From assembly GCF_000281085.1 (NCBI RefSeq), contig NZ_JH767526.1:103539-140077 (forward strand): 36,539 bases of DNA, in the 5' to 3' direction. This DNA is from Catenovulum agarivorans YM01. Its GTDB lineage: Bacteria > Pseudomonadota > Gammaproteobacteria > Enterobacterales > Alteromonadaceae. Position 1 is the stretch's first letter; the number at the start of each line of letters is the position of its first letter. The translations under genes were made by a program, and so were the position numbers. Under the pieces are notes generated by a model. The model was given only the letters and a program-made list of their open reading frames with translations. It ran no database searches and had not been told where the DNA came from. Below, one piece after another: positions 35,434-36,539 of this stretch.

Positions 35434-36539
35434 ATGCAGCAATTTAAACTTGGAATCATTGCCATATCTATCGCCATGTTAGGCGCGTGCGACAACGAGA
35501 CTATAGAAGAGCGACAAAATAGTGCTGAAAATCAGCCTGTCGTGGCTAAGTCGCGTGTGAGTTACGACCCAAGTGCTTCGGTACTATCTGTTCCTAATGA
35601 CTTGTTATTTTCTGGTACAACAGATGGCACGTTAAATATTCCTGTCGTCGATGCAACTGATTTTACCGATCCCTCTGTTGCTTTGTCGTCATTAGATGGT
35701 TGGTCGTATCAACAACCTTTTACTATAGCTTTTTCAGTGCCGACCGCAGCTGAAGGTATTGATGAAACATCGGCACAAATGCCAGGTGCAATTCGAATTT
35801 TTAAAGCTATTATGGGTGGTTCACAAGATCCAAGCCACACTGAATGTGCTGAAGTGCCAAGAGGTGCAGTGTGTAAAATTGTTAGTGAGTTAACTTTTGG
35901 CGTCGATTTTATTACGCAAAAAGCCAGCAGTCAGAGTGTCGCTGTTGTGCCATTGAAACCTTTGGATGCCCAATCGACTTATATTGTAACAGTTACCAAT
36001 ATGTTGGAAGATGGTTTGTCGCGACCGCTAGAGCCGTCGGCTACTTACCTAACGGTTCGGCAAAATATTAATACTCATCCACTTGGCAGTGAATCACAAT
36101 TAGCGCTGCAAGGGGCAATAAACTCATTTGAGGCAGCTATTGCAACCCAAGGTGTTGATTTAGATTCGGTTATACTGACCGCAGCCGTCACCACACAATC
36201 TGCTACCTCATTGCCCACATTGAAAAAATTAATGGTGAGTAATCCGGCCGCTATGCCGACTATGGCAACGCCAGTGTTTACTGGTTTAGATGTTAAAACT
36301 GCGTTAAAGCTCAGTGCAGACTCGTGCCAAACACTATTGGGTAAAATTCAAGCTGGTACTGCCAGTGCGGCAGAGCAGGGTGCTATTGGTTTTTGTGGTG
36401 CCAAATTGTATACATCTAACATCACATTACCGTATTACAATGGTAGTGCGAGCGCTGAAAATCCAACGGGTGCAACAGGAGATGGTGCATGGTGGCAAGC
36501 TATGTGTGATAGTGGCGCGACCTTATTGGGAGCGCAAGC
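35434..36539 (+). CDS. VolA/Pla-1-type extracellular lipase lipoprotein, 5' part
   Basis: An open frame that runs off the window after 368 codons. The signal peptide ends in lipobox MLGAC, lipidated Cys19, followed by Asp20-Asn21-Glu22. The next region (SYDPSASVLSVPNDLLFSG, GTLNIPVVD, LDGWSYQQPFTIAF, PLKPLDAQSTYIVTVTN) matches the N-terminal domain of bacterial virulence-factor lipases (VolA, Pla-1/cef). The catalytic hydrolase domain should lie beyond the window. VolA of Vibrio is a surface-exposed lysophospholipase that feeds fatty acids to the cell. AGAGGAA precedes the ATG. Confidence 0.85.
   Translation, partial: MQQFKLGIIAISIAMLGACDNETIEERQNSAENQPVVAKSRVSYDPSASVLSVPNDLLFSGTTDGTLNIPVVDATDFTDPSVALSSLDGWSYQQPFTIAFSVPTAAEGIDETSAQMPGAIRIFKAIMGGSQDPSHTECAEVPRGAVCKIVSELTFGVDFITQKASSQSVAVVPLKPLDAQSTYIVTVTNMLEDGLSRPLEPSATYLTVRQNINTHPLGSESQLALQGAINSFEAAIATQGVDLDSVILTAAVTTQSATSLPTLKKLMVSNPAAMPTMATPVFTGLDVKTALKLSADSCQTLLGKIQAGTASAAEQGAIGFCGAKLYTSNITLPYYNGSASAENPTGATGDGAWWQAMCDSGATLLGAQ

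Overview
The window looks like a chromosomal segment of a low-GC marine gammaproteobacterium, most likely in the Alteromonadales. I infer this from the gene set (glnB, acs, Na+-pumping oadGAB, kdsA, rlmM next to ygdD, cmoM, metG divergent from mrp, dcd, ybhK), from gammaproteobacterial tRNA sequences, and from AT-rich intergenic DNA. The genus cannot be fixed by reading alone. There are no CRISPR arrays, transposases or phage genes. Almost everything is housekeeping or envelope-related.

Layout. 1-2700: PII protein GlnB (minus) and acetyl-CoA synthetase (plus). 2704-3369: a membrane protein that resembles Mpv17/PMP22. 3626-3919: tRNA-Ser(GCT) and two identical tRNA-Arg(ACG). 4254-7606: a structured leader, the sodium-pumping oxaloacetate decarboxylase operon oadGAB and a clear terminator. 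7666-11633: a minus-strand block with YheT-type hydrolase, YacL, a 43-residue membrane microprotein, two unrecognised genes, a HAD phosphatase, a GGCT-like protein and the YciA thioesterase. 11748-13766: a chemoreceptor. 13776-14152: two initiator tRNA genes plus a decayed third copy. 14430-21357: a four-gene operon encoding a DUF1302 outer-membrane barrel, a DUF1329 periplasmic protein, a YCF48 propeller and an MMPL-type RND transporter. 21433-22287: kdsA. 22313-22564: a small secreted protein. 22880-27108: a co-directional run with Tex30-like hydrolase, YgdD, RlmM, CmoM, a lipoprotein and an AstE-like desuccinylase. 27239-29394: a Sel1/TonB_C protein and a zinc-ribbon protein. 29418-32650: rlmI and metG (minus). 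32753-34304: mrp and dcd. 34279-35190: ybhK/yvcK-like (minus). 35434 to the end: the start of a VolA/Pla-1-type lipase lipoprotein.

The most interesting unit is the four-gene DUF1302-DUF1329-YCF48-RND operon, which reads as an envelope-spanning machine for a hydrophobic substrate. About 100 bases before it is a 17-base site that shares CTGGTACGACCA with the E. coli fadBA FadR operator as I remember it. A second, weaker FadR-like site precedes the VolA-like lipase. Together they suggest, as inference, that this uncharacterised transport system belongs to a fatty-acid or lipid regulon. Other points of interest are a possible three-way-junction RNA leader on oadGAB, a Gln replacing one His of the expected metal-binding HxH in OadA, and the bacterial Mpv17-like protein.
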